From Amia ocellicauda (lineage: Eukaryota > Chordata > Actinopteri > Amiiformes > Amiidae): a stretch of DNA of 64,000 bases. The stretch's first letter is position 1. Every line of letters starts with the position of its first letter. The DNA is taken from NCBI RefSeq assembly GCF_036373705.1, contig NC_089853.1:27880068-27944067 (forward strand), in the 5' to 3' direction. A program made the translations under genes and the position numbers. Below, one piece after another: positions 26,340 to 39,301 of the stretch. A model generated the notes under the pieces. That model ran no database searches. It saw only the letters and a program-made list of their open reading frames with translations, and was not told where the DNA came from.

Positions 26340-29300
26340 TTTTGTGACTAATTGTCCAAACTCTTCAAATTGTGAGGTAAGAGTTTGGCCTTTATTTCAT
26401 GCTAAACTGTCACTGCCGGTTTGGATGTATTGAACATATTTGACAGAACAGATACTAATGAAATATCAGGCTCCAGGTGTACAGAAATTCTTTCTTTAAA
26501 AGACCATTCAGCACTGGAAAAGTTATACTTTTCTATAGCACCCTCTTGTGTATAGTCTTTCTATGTTGTTAAAATATGGGATTGAACAATGGCCTCTCAT
26601 TTAAGAAACCCTGGATACATTTCTGCTATGAATATTCATCTGCATTTTTAAAGGAGAAAAAAAGAGAAACTGCAAAATGTCACCGCATGATTTTTCTGTG
26701 GATCATCATGGCCCCTTTATTTCAACTTTATTTAAAAAATAATAAAAAAATAAATAAAATTGAAATTTGTAGCAGATGGACCTAATATCTTTGGCAAGGT
26801 CTCCAGATCCCAGGCTGGTCAAACCCTATTCATCAGGGGTAGGCAATTGTTGAGGGGTATAGTTCATCTACCTCTTCAGGACAAACACACATACTGTGAA
26901 CTCCTTATTGTAGAATAAGTGTAGGGATGCAGTTATGCAAATACCTTTGAACAAGACAAAAAAAAGAGTGTTGTGTGTTACTGATCTTACCTGATGTACA
27001 TTTTGTAAGTGCTGCATAGGTTCTAATTTTAAATGCAGTCATACTGGTGAAGGAATTCTAGATGCTAGATTTGTTTGAATTACATCCCTTAAATTACTTC
27101 TGATCTCACTTTTCCACATTAAAGTTGTCTTTACAAGTTGAATGGCTTGGTAACTAATCCTGGTTCTAATAGGACCACAATCAGGTGGGTTTTTAAAACT
27201 GTTTTCAAAAAGTACATTTTTAAGAGTAACTTTACCATATTGTTATTTTGATAAACTGAATGCTCAATCTTGAGGCAGTGCAGCAATTTGCCAATGTCCT
27301 GTCCTCTGCTGTAAAGACAGGTTGCTCGAATATTTTCTCTAAAATCAAAGCAAATTTTGATTGTCAGACTTCTGCAGTCTAATCCACAACACACATCTGA
27401 AAGAACTTCATAATATATAGGGTTGCATTGTAGCGGCCAGTTATACAATACTGCTTTCATACAATCTCATGATGTCGACAACATTTTGGTTTACGGTATT
27501 CAGGACAGATGTTCTCCTTTTTCCTGATTTGGCCTGGCTTTGTTTGAGATCTGGTTCATTAAGGTATCTGTACAGAGACTTTTTACAATCTGAGAGTAGA
27601 TACCTCTTTGCATAGAAACAAAAAAAAATACAATACTTGTATTTATCTATAATCCTCCAGGATTTATTCAGTTAGCCATTTTTACCTTAACAATTCATGT
27701 TATAATGAAAATGGCTGAAATTCCAGATTGGCATGTTTGTGCCTTCCCAACTGCCTTCTGATCATTTTGGGGTTTACATTCAGTTTTGTGTTTTGAGGAG
27801 GGGCCATGTTTTCTTGTTGTAGGTTTCTATTTTAAAGGTGCTGTTTCATGGATAATGTTTTATCTTAAACTTCAGAATTATTTCTGCTTCATCCAGAGCT
27901 ATTTTTGTTCAGTTTTTAAAATTAATTTGGCTCCTCTATAGATCACATCTAAAGGGATTCCTAAACAACTGAGTAGTTGTTCCTGAAAAAAGTTAAAATG
28001 ACTGTTAAAATCCCAGACTGAACCCTAAATATCAAGCAAAACCTGTCCAAAGAGAAATCCCAGTGTTCCCCTTAATGAATTCAAAAGGTTTCAATGGAGT
28101 AATGAGATAGTTGCATTGTCAAAAAAACTGTAGGCAGTAGATCTAATTTATTCAAGCATAGCCAATTTCTGTATGTTGAAAGTGTCCTGCGGTTTTATTT
28201 TTTATTTGTATATATATAAATGGTGTTATTACAAGGATTCAAGCATACATACATTATATACAAAATACACGATGACACCCTGTCAGCACTTAAGATACTT
28301 ATCTTCCTACTGTGGGTCTGTACCATGAATGAATTCACAACCTGTAGGGTGGCCACTTGGTGTAACATTGGTGGGACCTCCAGTTTACCAGCAGTGTTTA
28401 TCTGGTAAAATAGCTAAAAGAGGAATTTTTAGCTTGATTTAAAGCATCTGAATGATAGTATACTGCAATATATAGCATCTATGACCCTGTAGACCCTATA
28501 CAGTTAAAATCTCTTCTCCTGGGCTAGAATGTTTGTCATGTTAAATTTCAAGTCAAATAAATATGTTCTATAGTATGTATATTGTTGATCAACTGAGATG
28601 TTTTTTGTTTTGTTTTATGACACTGAAGAAGTTTCTCATCAACAGCCCTTTACCTTTAGTTAAACATTTACCCTTGGGTGGCCTGCTGCAGGGGAGGTTC
28701 AAGATAGTGACAACTCTTGTGATCTAAGGCTAAGCAGTCATGCATGTCCCACTGCACCCGATGACATGAACCTGGATGAGTGAAAATTAGAGCTGATGAA
28801 ATGAGTGAATCCTGTATTTTTATTACTGTAACCCATTTCATTATTTAGGTAACTGATCTCTAGGTCAACGATATACACTATTGTCATCCTAATTTGAAGA
28901 AAAAATATAGTTTGTGACTGAACAGAACAGGCTAAACAGTCAGTCTGTTTAAGAAAATATTTGCTAAGGGCAGATATACTGTGCTGCACTCGGTCACAAT
29001 ATAAAGCTTTCTCAGTATTAGTTTGGGAATCCAATTTAAAGATCGCACCACAATAACCTTTTTAATTGAGAATCTCTTCAATCGGAAATTTAATGGGTAC
29101 CTATTGAACCTGGTGCTGAATGATCTCTTGCCAAGTAACATTGCTTTCTTGATGATCGGAGTGCTGAATTAAGCCTCGTCCCATTTAGTTCCCATTGGTC
29201 CGTACTAAACGCCTCGACAGTGTGGACAGTTTGTTTTACTACAGTATCTGCATGCGTAAGCACCTCCGTTATCAGAGCGTTGTTGACAACCTGTTCAGAA

Positions 29301-30914
29301 AGCAAAACCACATTAGGTACCACATCTCTTAAATGGGTGCTATGGCTTTGGGTGAATACAGCAAAACCAGAAATGGTCAAGTCAGATCTCTGAGGATCAT
29401 TTGAAAAAAATAAACAAGGACTGGATAAACCCTTGATGCACACTCTTATAAGGAGTTAAGTGACCTGCACGCTGAGCGACTCTTATCATAAAAAAACAGT
29501 ATATGAGCAGCCTGCTTTTGTTCCCCCTCACCAGTTGAATAGGCTGGTCCTGCCTGCCAACACTCACTGCCACCAGCTAAAGACAATCTTGGACAAAATC
29601 TTGGACAGTTTGTGCCCAGGACTGCGATTTTATTTTTATATTTACTGTATAAAATATAAGAAGAGATAGTTGGGGCTCCGGCTTGTACAAATGCAACTTG
29701 TTAAACTGCTTTTTGTATTCCATTTGACTGTGACCCTTTTGCCACCTCTCCACACGATTTATATACAATGTTGTATACTTGAGTGTAGTGCAGTATTTGC
29801 CATTAAAATATTACTGAAATAGAGAATAGAGCAATGTGTTTTGTTTATATTGTGCGCTTTTCTCAACATCTATTCACTTGAAACGTAAAAGTAGCATTGG
29901 ACATCTTGGACACCACAAGCATTGCTCATTATCCTTAATAAACTTATAAGACTTTTTTTTTTAGCTTTTTTAAAATGTATTTCTCTGTTCTGCCTTCCAC
30001 AGAATTAAAACAAAAAGTGTGCACAAAACCAGGAGTGGTTTTAGTAGTTCAGTCTATTACAATATTGATTATTACTGGACATGGTGTTGGAAAAATGTGG
30101 GTTACATTGCCAATAACAGCTAAGTGCTGAAAAGCAACACTTACTGCAGTGTGGCCTGGATGCATCATTGACGCATTGGGGGGGGGGTAATGTTAAAGAG
30201 GAACATGACAGGAGAAAAGTTATTTTCTTAAAAATTATAAAGTTGACAATTTAAACTAAATTTGTGTATGAAATGATTACACAACACAAATAAAAATTGG
30301 TTAAACGTGACGCATATCTCCCTACCTACATAGAATTCCACAGATCACATGAAGGATATGAAAATGTTGAGAAGGCAATCTTGTTGGTGACACAAAAAGC
30401 AGTGTAGAGTAATTAGAAACCTGGATACATTATTCTATGTATTTTGGTTATTTTAATCTTTGCCGTTTTCAGCCTTAATATACAGACTATCATGGACAGT
30501 GAACATGGTTGTCGTGGCGAAGGATTTGAAGGTGAACTACAGGATGTGCACAACCCTTGCTGTTCTTTCTCCAGGCACCAGAGGGGGATGAGGGACCATC
30601 CAAAGGCATGGAGTTTCTCCCTATCCCTTTCACACACACCCCTTCTTTACCTCTCAGGCTAAGATCATGCGAAGGTAAACTAGATGTTATTTGTTTCAGA
30701 ATTTATATATTTTCCAGCCACATAGTTATTACTACCAAACAATCTGGAAAATCTGTGAAGTCTTGCAAGAAATAACTATCCAGATTTAGGGTTTGTAAAA
30801 TGAGTTTGAAGGCAAAAGGTTAGGTTACCTAGAAAACCTTTCTGCCTGAACAAAAATAAAATAGGAAATCTCAACCTTGGTGAAGATCAAAATGAAAAAT
30901 AAAGACGTTGATTG
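26340..30914. other. intergenic, no gene recognised
   Basis: AT-rich sequence between the presumed sin3a 3' end and the first Tc1 element. A 100-nt splice-flanked open segment at 30575-30674 is discussed under findings. Minus-strand open frames at 28738-29443 show no family resemblance that I can recognise. A G10 run lies near 30180. Confidence 0.5.
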
Positions 30915-31161
30915 TACAGTTAGGTCCATAAATATTTGGACAGTGAAAAAATTGTCATAGTTTTGGCTCTGTACACCACCACAATGGAAGGAAGATTTGC
31001 TTTAAGTGTAGACTTTCATCTTTAATGTGAGGGTAGTTACATCCAATTTGGGTGAATGGTGTAGGAATTACACCCATTTTTATATGTGGTCCTGCCAATT
31101 TTAGGGGCTCAAAGTAATTGGACAAACTAACATTCATTAATTAAATTGTGATTTTCAATAC

Positions 31162-31325
31162 TTGGTTGCAAAACCCTTGTAGTCAATGACTGCCTGAAGT
31201 CTGGAGCCCATAGACATCACCAGATGCTGGGTTTCTTCCCTGGTGATGCTCTGCCAGGCCTGCACTGCAGCTGTCTGTAGTACCTGCTTGTTCTTGGGGT
31301 GTTTTGCCTTCAGTTTTGCCTTAGA
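31162..31325 (-). pseudogene. antisense duplicate of the transposase C-terminus in the left arm
   Basis: On the minus strand the left arm codes without interruption for KAKLKAKHPKNKQVLQTAAV, then QAWQSITREETQHLVMSMGS, then RLQAVIDYKGFATKY and a TGA stop. This is the end of a Tc1 transposase. The equivalent segment in the right arm (32070-32230) is frameshifted and carries an ATTG expansion. The left arm is therefore an inverted and better-kept copy of a 3' end. Confidence 0.85.
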
Positions 31326-32100
31326 AATCAAAACAAACCAATTAGAGAGATAGCAAAAACATTAGGTGTGGCCAAATCAACTATTTGGTACATTTAAAAA
31401 AAAAAAAAAGAATGCACTGGTGAGCTCAGGAACACCAAAAGGCTCAGAAGATCACGGAAAATAACAGTGATGGATGACAGAAGAATTCTTTCCCTGGTGA
31501 AGAAAAACCCCTTCACAACAGTTGGGCAGCATATCTGTGTCAAAGTCAACAATCAAGAGAAGACTTCACCAGAGTAAATACAGAGGCTTTACCACAAGAT
31601 GAAAACAGGAAACTGGAAGACCAGTTTAGAGTTTGCCAAAAAACATCTAAAGAACCTGTACAGTTCTGGAACAATATCCTATGGACAGATGAGACAAAGA
31701 TCAATTTGAATGATGGAAAGAGAAGAGTATGGAGAAAGGAAGGAACTGCTCATGATCCGGAGCATACCACCTCATCTGTGAAGCATGTTATGGCATGGGC
31801 ATGTATGGCTGCCAAGGGAACTGGTTCCCTTTTATTTATTGATGATGTTACAGCTGACAAAAGCAGCAGGATGAATTCTGAAGTGTTTAGGGCTATATTA
31901 TCTGCTCAGATTCAGCCAAATGCTTCAAAACTCATTGGACGGCGCTTCACAGTGCAGATGGACAATGACACAAAGCATACTGCGAAAGCAACCCAAGACT
32001 TTTTTAAGGTGAAGAAGTGGAATGTTCAGCAATGGCCAAGTCAATCACCTGACCTGAATCCAGTTGCATGCATTTCACTTGCTGAAGGTAAAACTGAAGG
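31325..32100 (+). pseudogene. Tc1 transposase remnant, N-terminus lost, catalytic Glu lost
   Basis: Recognisable pieces are REIAK-type helix-turn-helix residues near 31340-31370, WTDETKINL near 31683 (first catalytic Asp kept), VWRKEGTAHDPEH, VQMDNDTKHTAKATQDFF (second Asp kept) and [10 protein letters not shown] near 32035-32063. A small deletion and frame change follow immediately and remove the expected I-E of the catalytic triad. Several stops and frameshifts lie upstream of 31683. The first N-terminal residues are replaced by the inverted left arm. Confidence 0.85.
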
Positions 32101-32517
32101 CAAAACACCTCAAGAACAAGGGAACTACAGACAGATGCAGTGCAGGCCTGGCAGAGCATCACCAGGGAAGAAACCCAGCATCTGGTGATGTCTATGGGTT
32201 CCAGACTTCAGGCAGTCATTGATTGATTGATTGATTGTCATTGGTTTTGCAACCAAGCACTGAAACTCACAATTTAATTAATGATTATGTTAGTTTATCC
32301 AATTACTTTTGAGCCCCTAAAATTGGGGGGACCACATATAAAAATGGGTGTAATTCCTACACCATTCACCCAATATGGATGTAACTACCCTCAAATTAAA
32401 GATGAAAGTCTACACTTAAAGCATATCTTGATTGTTTCCTTACATAACCATTGTGGCATACAGAGCCAAAATGATGACAATTGTGTCGCTATCCAAATAT
32501 TTATGGACCTAACTGTA

Positions 32518-33769
32518 GGTGTAAATTGTTTGAGATGGATGGAGCAGCTCATGTTGAACTAATGTTCCTGGACAGGTCAGAGATGGGCTTGTTTTCTTCA
32601 AAGAAAGCATGACCCAGATTTATTGCATGTGTTCACACAGGGTAGGGGGGTGACAAGAATGAGTCTGACAGATGCATATGGGACAGTTTCCCACTAAGAA
32701 AGCTAATGAGGGAGTTCAAAAGGCTGGTCCACAGTACAACATCAATTAAAAAAGCAGTTCTGCATGATTAGATTTTGAGAACATGTCCTATTTCATGCAT
32801 TTCAGCTCATACTAATTGTGAGCAATAGTAACTGCAACATGTTTTATGTCTATCATAGGGAAACTTAGATGAACACTGCAACTGTACCCCTGCCTCCAAA
32901 GAATAATGAAATATTAATAATAATCTGAGGGACACTATACAATTACTTTTAAAAGTAAAAGGTGGGATAACCAAAATTTAAGTCTTATATATGACCACAT
33001 CTTGCTTCGGTTATTTAATGACATGCCTGGATTTAATGCCGGGATTCTTTTAATTGTTCACATCCTTAAAGGTTTTTAAACTATAAATGTATGTCTAATG
33101 CAATCACTTTCAAGGTTTCAGCTTGCATTTGTGCCAGGGGCTGTTTATTTGTTTGAAGTCTCTCACAACCCCCCCGCCCCTGGACATGTTGATTCACATC
33201 TAATATATGCAGTCTGCACATTTAGTATAACTAAATGCACAAAGTGTCTTTTACCCTGTTGGAGAGGCCATTGCTTTTCCTTATTACTTGAAGACCTGTT
33301 TAGCCCATGGAAGGTTTTGATTGAGAACACAAAATAGTCCCTTCATAGATCATTCTTTATTAGTCCTTACCCAAGCCCAGGCTCACCATGGAAAGTGTGC
33401 TTCGATGGAAATCCAGGAAAACATTTTCAAAGCCCTCTGTGCTCCTGAGAAAATGAGACCAAACGGTAACCCAAGGGACTGGGCTTTCACGCATCAGATA
33501 TTTCTGATCCTCCTGCCTGAAACCGTGAGTCATTTCGATGAACTTCGTTTTTCCAGAGAGAAATCAAGAGAAATCTTCCAATACATACAGTACATCCAAT
33601 GAGCATTTGCAATCCGGGGCTAGAAATACTAATTGGAACAAATGTGAAAAGAAAAGGATGAAAAATCATTAATGTATCTATCTTTCCTACATTGATTTGA
33701 GAGACCAGGGTCCAAGCTATATTGTATGGCTTGGTAGTTTGGTAGTTTTCTGAGTCTTGAGATTATGTA
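32518..33769. other. intergenic, no gene recognised
   Basis: About 1.25 kb between two Tc1 elements. It is AT-rich, with no splice-flanked open frame or repeat that I can name. Confidence 0.5.
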
Positions 33770-33771
33770 TA

Positions 33772-35316
33772 CAGTGAGGGAAAAAAGTATTTGATCCCCT
33801 GCTGATTTTGTACGTTTGCCCATTTTAACAGTGAGAGACAGAATAACTACAACAAAATCCAGAAAAACGCATTTCAAAAAAGTTATAAATTGATTTGCAT
33901 GTTAATGAGGGAAATAAGTATTTGACCCCTTCGACTTAGTACTTGGTGGCAAAACCCTTGTTGGCAATCACAGAGGTCAGACGTTTCTTGTAGTTGGCCA
34001 CCAGGTTTGCACACATCTCAGGAGGGATTTTGTCCCACTCCTCTTTGCATATCCTCTCCAAGTCATGAAGGTTTCGAGGCTGACGTTTGGCAACTCAAAC
34101 CTTCAGCTCCCTCCACAGATTTTCTATGGGATTAAGGTCTGGAGACTGGCTAGGCCACTCCAGGACCTTAATGTGCTTCTTCTTGAGCCACTCCAATGTT
34201 GCCTTGGCTGTGTGTTTTGGGTCATTGTCATGCTGGAATACCCATCCACGACCCATTTTCAATGCCCTGGCTGAGAGAAGGAGGTTCTCACCCAAGATTT
34301 GATGGTACATGGCCCCGTCCATCGTCCCTTTCATGCGGTGCAGTTGTCCTGTCCCCTAAGCAGAAAAACACCCCCAAAGCATAATGTTTCCACCTCCATG
34401 TTTGACGGTGGGGATGGTGTTCTTGGGGTCATTCCTCCTCCTCCAAACACGGCGAGTTGAGTTGATGCCAAAGAGCTTGATTTTGGTCTTCTCTGCCCAC
34501 AACACTTTCACCCAGTTCTCCTCTGAATCATTCAGATGTTCATTGGCAAACTTCAGACGGGCCTGTTCATGTGCTTTCTTGAGCAGGGGGACCTTGTGGG
34601 CGCTGCAGGATTTCAGTCCTTCACGGCGTAGTGTGTTACCAATTGTTTTCTTGGTGACTATGGTCCCAGCTGCCTTGAGATCATTAACAAGATCCTCCCG
34701 TGTAGTTCTGGGCTGATTCCTCACCGTTCTCATGATCATTGAAACTCCACGAGGTGAGATCTTGCATGGAGCCCCAGACCGAGGGAGACTGACAGTTATT
34801 TTGTGTTTCTTTCATTTGTGAATAATCGCACCAACTGTTGTCACCTTCTCACCAAGCTGCTTGGCGATGGTCTTGTAGCCCATTCCAGCCTTGTGTAGGT
34901 CTACAATCTTGTCCCTGACATCCTTGGACAGCTCTTTGGTCTTGGCCATGGTGGAGAGTTTGGAATCTGATTGATTGATTGCTTCTGTGGACAGGTGTCT
35001 TTTATACAGGTAACAAGCTGAGATTAGGAGCACTCCCTTTAAGAGAGTACTCCTAATCTCAGCTCATTACCTGTATAAAAGACACCTGGGAGCCAGAAAT
35101 CTTGCTGATTGATAGGGGGTCAAATACTTATTTCACTCATTAACATGCAAATCAATTTATAACTTTTTTGAAATGCGTTTTTCTGGATATTTTTGTTGTT
35201 ATTCTGTCTCTCACTGTTAAAATACACCTACCATTAAAATTATAGACTGATCATTTCTTTGTCAGTGGGCAAACATACAAAATCAGCAGGGGATCAAATA
35301 CTTATTTCCCTCACTG
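33772..35316 (-). mobile_element. Tc1-type (IR/DR) transposon, inactivated
   Basis: The 1545-nt element is flanked by TA at 33770-33771 and 35317-35318. Termini are cagtgagggaaaaaagtatt on the left and the inverted cagtgagggaaataagtatt on the right. A related inner repeat (gggaaataagtatttgaccc on the left) gives the IR/DR layout of Sleeping Beauty-like elements. The right arm contains a segment of about 45 nt (around 35222-35268) that is missing from the left arm. A near-perfect 90-nt palindrome lies at 34995-35087. The transposase lies on the minus strand with three stops. Confidence 0.95.
33936..34949 (-). pseudogene. Tc1 transposase pseudogene (DD34E type), three in-frame stops
   Basis: A single frame runs from ATG at 34949 ([20 protein letters not shown]) to TAA at 33936, giving 337 codons before the stop, close to the usual 340. 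It is broken only by TGA at 34812-34814, TAG at 34356-34358 and TGA at 34095-34097, with no frameshift. The motifs [15 protein letters not shown] and [15 protein letters not shown] give the second Asp and the Glu with 34 residues between. At the first catalytic site the sequence reads VLWAEKTKI where active relatives have WSDETK, so that Asp is not present. The protein would not be made full-length and would lack the triad. Confidence 0.92.
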
Positions 35317-35318
35317 TA

Positions 35319-38300
35319 TTTAAGGCCCTCTTGCCTTTGCTTCTTTACTGAGACTCGGTTATTGGCCTATTTGATTTATGTTGTGAGACTAACAAGTGCA
35401 AGTATATCTATGTTGTCGACAGCAATTTTCTACCTATATCACAGTCATGCATGTTCCATACAGATTTTGTGTTAGTTCATCCGTCGTAAAGCAGGGTTTA
35501 CTTGCCTCCAAATAATTTCTCAAATTATTATACATCTATTATAAGTGTGTATTTGGTTTTCCAATCCTAATCCTAATCCAGATTGGTAGTGTTCTTCTGC
35601 TTATAAACCAAAATAATGTAACTGTAATCTAAATAATGACCAGTTCAAATGCTGTTTATTTAATGCAAACTAACCCATTTTAATTGTTATTTGATGTTCT
35701 GTAGACCCATCCCCCAAGTGAGCTGTGACCAGGAATGCATTCACGAAGGGGGCATTTCTTCTCCTCCCTCTCGGTGCGGCATGGTCCTGACAGAATGCTT
35801 CTGTTTGGCGTCACTTTTGCAAAGAAAGCCCTGTGTGTTTCCAGACTGACCCTTCACACAAGGGATCACAATTACTTTATTCAGATGTGTTGGTGACATT
35901 TACGGCATTATGAGAATCTGTAGCCTGTCATTAAATTAACAGGCCAGTGCACTTACTATGGGCACCAAGATCAAAGCTTTGTTAGTCACTCAAGGGGAAA
36001 GTAATGCTTTCATTAAATATCAGGTCAAAAGTATTTGAAATTCTAACTGTATGTGTCATTTACAGTGTTGAAGACATTATTGGACATTGTTGTTGGATAG
36101 TGGACCAAAAGTTCTCCATAAAGAGCCTGTCCAGTTCATCCCATTGCAGGACATTGGTATAATCGACTTGTTAATGATTTAATTGATCGTTAATAAGCTC
36201 AGTTCCATTGCATTAATTAGAAAAGTCTACTTGTAGAGAGCTGGTGCTCAGTATTCTTACATTTGTAAGTTTAGGATACACAAATGTGAAATACTGATAT
36301 ATGATCATTCAGGTCACTTGGTAGTTGTTGTTATTTTAAACCACTAGAATTATAATTTATTTTCAGTGCAGGCCAGTGGTGACAACAGCAGAGACATTTC
36401 TTTAAATTATGACAAACCAGAGAAGCTTGAAAGCCATACAGTGTGAAGTGGTGCCAACAATGACCTCGATCGTCTCAGAATATGTATGAAAACCAGATTG
36501 TATCTAACCTTTCATATTAATTCACTGTGATCAGTCTGCAATTTTTCACTGTGTGTGGTTCTGCAGACTGTTATCAACCATATCTCACTATTGTATCAAC
36601 AGCATATGTCAGCTAATCTGCCAGACAGTTAATTAATCAAGTTCTGTATTTTTGGAGCCAGATAAAACAAAAACTAAACAAAACAAAATGGAAAAAAGCC
36701 CATAAACAACAGTCTGACAGGCCTTGTGAAAAAGCCACATCCCTAAAAGAGACCTACATTTTAAAATAAACTATTTTGGTGCCATAGGCTCATTATTGGT
36801 TTTCAACTTTCAGTTCTGTTTCCTCCTCAGCATAGAATATAATGATGCCCTCAAAACCAGAACACGGCCAACTGCTCTCCATAGTCCTACGGGGTCTGGA
36901 ACTTGTTTCCTGTTTAATGTCTAATATCCGACAGTAATATGCTTTCCTTTAATCTATTTTAATAAGCTGCAGTGTTTCTTGTGCTTGTTATTTATTAATG
37001 AGCAAATAACTTTTATTCGGATATTTGGATTCTCCCACCCAGGAAAATACAACTTTAAGTGGTTATTTTGCTGTTACAGTGGTTGTCTCAAAAGACTCAA
37101 CAACTGCCAGTGTACAAGATGTTTAATGTAGATTTGGAGCATGTGGTGTTAATAGAGTTGAGGAGCTGTGGCTTGCTGGCTTTCAGCAGATGATACTGCA
37201 AGGAATTTAACTGAAGAACTCAAGCGATAGTGACAATACCACTGTGGGATTAATATTAGGAGCCGACACGGGTTGCGTTTGTATTTATTCCCATTAAAAC
37301 ACCAGTTTACCGAATCTCTCAGTGCAAAAAAAAAGGAAAAACAATGCACTGAATTCCTTGAATTGAAGGGTATTCATAGAGAACCAAAATGCTGAGAATC
37401 TTTTAAGGTTTCAAAACAGGAAGACACATCAGATTCCTTTATTTATTGAGAGCAGCAACCCAAGATTTAATCTGTGGTTTATGATCATCCATCGCTATAA
37501 CACTTTTGTATACTAACTCATCTACTTAACTAAGCTAATGATTTTTTTCCATTGTTTGTATGTCAACATCTTTTTCTAGTTGTCATGTTACCAGCTTCTT
37601 ACAAGTCCCAGCTTGTAGTCTGCTGGCTATAGTATCTTGAGCACTACAATTATTTACTGATCCATGACCACTATCACTTATTCCACTGAAGGTGACTGGC
37701 AGTCTGAGCACTTCAGCTCAATGCGTGTTGGCAGAACCGACTATTTTCATATTCACTGTGTAAAACAGGTGTATTCAGTAGGGACAGACTGGATTAATCT
37801 AAATGCAGTATTTGGCTCATCATTTTCCTATAACTTAAATGTGGTATAATGTATAATGGTCTTTTAACAGCCCTTGCATTTGTCCCATGGCAAAATGATA
37901 GTTGCTGCCTTTGTTTTCTTTTCATGACCCTCTTTTCTCATTGTATACCCTCAGTTGAGCCATTAACATCTTTATTTGTGCCGGTTCTTTTCATGCTGTT
38001 GGCTCCAATATAGAATGGCCATGGGACATTACATAATCCAATTTTATCTTTTGCTCTTTTCATTGTCTGATTCAGATTTCACTTAGTGGCCTATCACATT
38101 TCTCCTAATACGTACTTCAGGACAACACCTAAACCAATTCGATGAGAATTTCAAAATATTACCATGCTGTTTGAAAGAACCTCAAGCTACCCTGCATATT
38201 TAGTTTTGCCAGCAACACAGAAATCAATATTAGTATTTAATATATAGACAACATTTATTAGAGACCTCTGTGTCCTTGAATGCGCAAATAGTGTCGTATT

Positions 38301-38964
38301 TATCTGTCAGTCAGTGGGTCTATTTTTTTGTAAAGCTGCTCATGACTGAGCTAAAACTGAATTGTGTGCTGGCTGCTGCTTATCTCTCAGCTCTTGTGTT
38401 TTTTTTTTTTTTTTTTATCTCACCGCCTGTAGTGTCACGCCGGAGCAGTCGGCTCCACACAGACAGGGGTTGTTCCTGTGGGAGCGTCGGGAGGGAGCTG
38501 CTGCAGTGAGAGTGAAGGATGACTGCAGCCAGTGTCAGTGGGTAAGGCCTGGGGGTGTGGTTCTCAGCTGAGAGAGAGAGGGGCTTCTATTGGTTGAGGT
38601 AAACAAAGAGCTCAATGTGAAGCCCTACAAGTGTGTCAAATATAAACTGTGAGGAAGTGTACATCATTAGAGAGCCCCTCCGGGTGGGTGAGTGGGTTTT
38701 AATGGGAAAACACATCTCTCATGTATAGCGTACTGTATCTCAGTAAGAGAATGGAGCTTGTGGAGAATTTTATCACCCCCTCACCCTGTGAAGACCTGCT
38801 GACAACAACAATAGCTTTCTCAGATGAAAGATGGTTAGCAAGAACTATTTCAGGTGAATATGTTTAGCCTGTTATGTCAGCTTGGACATAAAATACGTAA
38901 AAATAAAATACCACATGGGTGGAGTAGGTAGCAACAATGCTAGAAGTTCCTCTGAAAATAAACA
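35319..38964. other. intergenic between Tc1 element and crabp1 3' end
   Basis: No gene recognised. A moderately GC-rich stretch at 35700-35880 and a more marked one at 38420-38570 stand out from AT-rich surroundings and may be regulatory. A T-run lies at 38400-38416. Confidence 0.45.
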
Positions 38965-39301
38965 CAACAGAACCATTTTTTAAAATTTTATTACTGTTAT
39001 GATTTTGCAATGCTGAAGTGCCACACATGTATAACATACCAAAAAAAAACAATGAAACATCCAATTAAATGCACTGGAGTTCACAAATACAATCACAGTT
39101 ATCCCAGGTTTGTGGCTAGTGTTCATACCGATATAACACAAACACACTGAAGGCTTAGGAAGGTTCTGATGCTGATGCTGTACGCTGCACAACTCTGGCA
39201 TTGACTCTGAAACAACACAGTGATTTAGAATGGGGGATTCACAACTGAGCTTCCGCAATCTCATCACGAAGTGGCATCCACTCTCCTCAAAGCATCCCTC
39301 T
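38965..39301 (-). other. crabp1: crabp1 3' untranslated region
   Basis: About 330 nt follow the TGA on the minus strand, up to a canonical AATAAA (38987-38992 in plus coordinates). The short length fits CRABP1 genes. The exact cleavage site is not visible. Confidence 0.6.
38987..38992 (-). terminator. crabp1: crabp1 poly(A) signal (AATAAA)
   Basis: An AATAAA on the minus strand lies about 310 nt past the stop codon, in an AT-rich stretch. It is the first canonical signal after the gene. Confidence 0.6.

Larger units (their letters stand above)
30917..32515 (+). mobile_element. Tc1-type transposon remnant with very long inverted arms
   Basis: The 1599-nt element is bounded by TA at 30915-30916 and 32516-32517. 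Both ends begin cagttaggtccataaata, a terminus shared by a common fish Tc1 family. Transposase remnants run on the plus strand in the middle. The two arms (about 30917-31322 and 32095-32515) are inverted copies of each other for roughly 400 nt, far longer than the usual 200 or so for Tc1 elements of the IR/DR type. The arms have diverged by point changes and small gaps, so the copy is old. No functional protein is possible. Confidence 0.9.

Noticed and set aside
29090..29443. 117-residue minus-strand frame in the intergenic region
   Set aside because: I could not link it to any family. One alternative frame has a zinc-finger-like YACRYC word but no finger pattern after it. It is kept only as unexplained sequence.
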